This document shows, one piece after another, positions 13,324 to 13,660 of a stretch of 13,660 nt of DNA. This DNA is from JANNNX01 sp031398745. Lineage in GTDB: Bacteria; Actinomycetota; Acidimicrobiia; Acidimicrobiales; CADCSY01. Position numbers and translations under genes: made by a program. How positions within the stretch are numbered: the first letter of the stretch is position 1; every line of letters starts with the position of its first letter. A model generated the notes under the pieces. That model was not told the origin of the DNA. It saw only the letters and a program-made list of their open reading frames with translations, and did no database searches. Location of the stretch: assembly GCA_031398745.1 (NCBI GenBank), contig JANNNX010000064.1, forward strand, positions 1 to 13,660. The letters are read 5' to 3'.

Positions 13324-13660
13324 GCCGATGAACACCGCGCGGCCCTGTCCTTGTTCGGCCATCGCCGGCAGCACGGCATTGGCCAGCACGGTGGCGGCCT
13401 GCACGTGCAGTTGCCACATCAGCGCGCCGCTGTCGGTGTCGAGCGCGCCAAGTTCGCCGGTGCGCAGCACGCCGGCCGCGTGCACCAGGGCTTGCGGCGT
13501 GCCGGCTTGCAGCAGCGTGCCGATCAACGTCTGGATGGCGCCCACGTCTGTCAGATCAAGCGCATGCGCGGTAAAGCGTTCGTGCGCGATGGTGGCCGCC
13601 GCGCGGTCGATGCCATCGACCTGCCAGCCGTCGGCCAACAACCGCCGCACCACCGCCGCG
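13324..13660 (-). CDS. Short-chain dehydrogenase/reductase fragment, in frame with rimO, cut by window edge
   Basis: About 112 residues resemble the first half of a classical SDR after the glycine-rich turn: RRLLADGWQVDGIDRA (second Rossmann strand with its acidic residue), HALDLTDVGAI (adenine-contacting D), VHAAGVLRTGEL (NNAG-type motif as HAAG), and ATVLANAVLPAM ... GRAVFIG. The catalytic Ser-Tyr-Lys region would follow but is lost: the frame enters RimO at about 13323. It is open through the right edge, so GTG 13651-13653 is probably not the true start, and the TGxxxGxG turn would lie outside. Codon choice (CAA, GAA, TTG, CGC) differs from the neighbouring genes and is more proteobacterial in style. 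SDR class is fairly sure; substrate unknown. An assembly chimera is the leading explanation. Confidence 0.7.

Noticed and set aside
12301..13653. Treating the 450-codon SDR-RimO frame as a new bifunctional enzyme.
   Set aside because: Each half lacks an essential part (SDR catalytic Tyr/Lys; RimO auxiliary-cluster cysteines), and composition changes at the join, which fits a misassembly or junction better than a functional fusion.
1..13660. CRISPR array, tRNA/rRNA gene, insertion sequence or phage remnant.
   Set aside because: No spaced repeats of CRISPR size, no tRNA-like cloverleaf or rRNA stretch, and no transposase or integrase motif was seen. The only tandem repeat is the 3 x 11-bp array at 8838-8870.

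Overview
The window is very GC-rich, gene-dense bacterial DNA. Several things point to an actinomycete: many GTG starts, short stop/start overlaps (ATGA, GTGA and 10-11 bp), a Gram-positive-type LexA box before recA, and the gene order rimO-pgsA-cinA ... recA ... miaB-miaA-dapF-hflX-dapC-dapD. An Acidimicrobiia-like lineage is my best guess, from general gene order and composition only; no database search was done.

Layout, left to right. Positions 1-7310 are one long minus-strand run, transcribed from right to left: recA, a VOC-fold protein, miaB, miaA, dapF, hflX, dapC and the start of dapD. The last six are packed with overlaps or a short gap. The run joins recombinational repair, tRNA A37 modification, ribosome rescue and the diaminopimelate/lysine pathway. 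Positions 7311-7527 are a divergent control region with a perfect-arm SOS box inside what looks like the distal of two recA promoters. A plus-strand YceI-family gene follows (7528-8082). A convergent spacer with three perfect inverted repeats separates it from a minus-strand TetR regulator (8190-8798). The regulator is divergent from a 14-helix MFS drug/H+ antiporter (8882-10444). The shared promoter region holds overlapping divergent promoters, operator-like repeats and three tandem 11-bp repeats. After a convergent hairpin terminator come cinA, pgsA and rimO on the minus strand (10489-13323), again with overlapping ends.

The most unusual place is the right end. The reading frame of rimO (RNA-modifying radical-SAM methylthiotransferase) stays open to the window edge. 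Upstream of about position 13323, however, its expected N-terminal methylthiotransferase domain is replaced in frame by part of a short-chain dehydrogenase with different codon use (CAA, GAA, TTG and CGC rather than CAG, GAG, CTC/CTG and CGG). An assembly chimera or a recent recombination junction is more likely than a working fusion enzyme, but it should be checked first.

No rRNA, tRNA, CRISPR array, insertion sequence or phage gene was seen. No stretch over 300 bases lacks a gene.
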